The notes under the pieces: generated by a model
What the model saw: only the letters and a program-made list of their open reading frames with translations
Databases searched by the model: none
Told to the model about the DNA's origin: nothing
Assembly (NCBI RefSeq): GCF_000735365.1
Contig: NZ_JMPL01000037.1
Span: forward strand, 1-35,779
DNA: 35,779 nt
DNA from: Kluyvera ascorbata ATCC 33433
Lineage (GTDB): Bacteria > Pseudomonadota > Gammaproteobacteria > Enterobacterales > Enterobacteriaceae
Direction of reading: 5' to 3'
Part shown: in pieces, positions 35,631 to 35,779 of the stretch
Layout: every line of letters starts with the position of its first letter
Numbering within the stretch: the stretch's first letter is position 1
Translations under genes and position numbers: made by a program

Positions 35631-35699
35631 TGCCCCGCCTAACGAAACTTTACAACTCCCCTGTCCTCGATAAACTATTTTGCGAACTAAATGACATAT

Positions 35700-35722
35700 T
35701 CAGAACGTATTATGTGTTCTGA
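35700..35722. promoter_or_regulatory. Inverted repeat upstream of uspG
   Basis: TCAGAAC (35700-35706) and GTTCTGA (35716-35722) are perfect arms nine bases apart. The spacer contains the -10-like TATTAT. It is a possible operator at the uspG promoter. Confidence 0.45.
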
Positions 35723-35750
35723 TAGTTCCACAAAGACAAGGAGGAGCCAT

Positions 35751-35779
35751 ATGTACAAAACAATCATTATGCCAGTTGA
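35751..35779 (+). CDS. uspG: Universal stress protein UspG, N-terminal fragment (window edge)
   Basis: Nine full codons encode MYKTIIMPV, matching the start of UspG (YbdQ), an ATP-binding universal stress protein. A very strong ribosome site, AAGGAGGAG, lies just upstream. Position next to rnk agrees with E. coli. The rest of the gene lies outside the window. Confidence 0.85.

Overview
The window is a chromosomal housekeeping segment from a member of the Enterobacteriaceae. Almost every protein matches its Escherichia coli counterpart at high identity and near-identical length, in the order known from E. coli between the glutamine tRNA cluster and uspG (reversed relative to the K-12 map). The content is similar to Enterobacter, Kosakonia, Leclercia or a neighbouring genus, but I cannot fix the genus from sequence alone. 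All genes look intact. I saw no phage, insertion sequence, CRISPR array or toxin-antitoxin pair.

Layout. 1-187: end of a tRNA-Gln cluster (partial glnV, complete glnX) and its terminator. 262-7219: ubiF on the minus strand, then miaB, ybeZ, ybeY, corC/ybeX and lnt on the plus strand (ubiquinone synthesis, tRNA thiomethylation, 16S rRNA 3' maturation, lipoprotein acylation). 7220-10872: the glutamate/aspartate ABC transporter operon gltI-sroC-gltJKL. Its long leader carries a near-perfect sigma-54 promoter, two NtrC-like sites and a CA-rich GcvB-type target. 11014-12493: rihA between two REP-like elements, then ybeL. 12719-18206: leuS-lptE-holA-nadD-cobC. 18467-24776: rsfS-rlmH-mrdA-mrdB-rlpA and then dacA, covering ribosome silencing, 23S rRNA methylation and the rod-shape/peptidoglycan machinery. 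24883-28320: ybeD, lipB, the LysR-type regulator ybeF, and lipA (lipoate synthesis). 28532-31147: tatE, a nitrilase-family amidase (ybeM), crcB/fluC, cspE and pagP. 31802-34066: dcuC with an FNR-like site, and the periplasmic RNase I gene rna. 34106-35779: an alpha/beta hydrolase of the cofactor-free chloroperoxidase type, rnk, and the first codons of uspG.

How the genes work together. Three functional blocks dominate. One is cell-envelope growth and quality control: lnt, lptE, mrdAB, rlpA, dacA, pagP. The second is RNA and translation: tRNA-Gln, miaB, ybeZ/ybeY, leuS, rsfS, rlmH, rna. The third is lipoate synthesis: lipB and lipA, with ybeD and ybeF interspersed. The gltIJKL locus is the richest for regulation. 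Nitrogen control acts at the promoter, GcvB is predicted to act on the leader, and SroC, an antagonist of GcvB, is encoded between gltI and gltJ.

Differences from E. coli K-12, judged from memory, are mostly deletions or insertions at junctions. The ybeQ-djlC group is absent between rihA and ybeL. The citrate fermentation cluster is absent between dcuC and rna. A chloroperoxidase-like gene sits between rna and rnk. ybeM is full length. I found no convincing undescribed multigene system; the most useful leads are regulatory structures in intergenic DNA.
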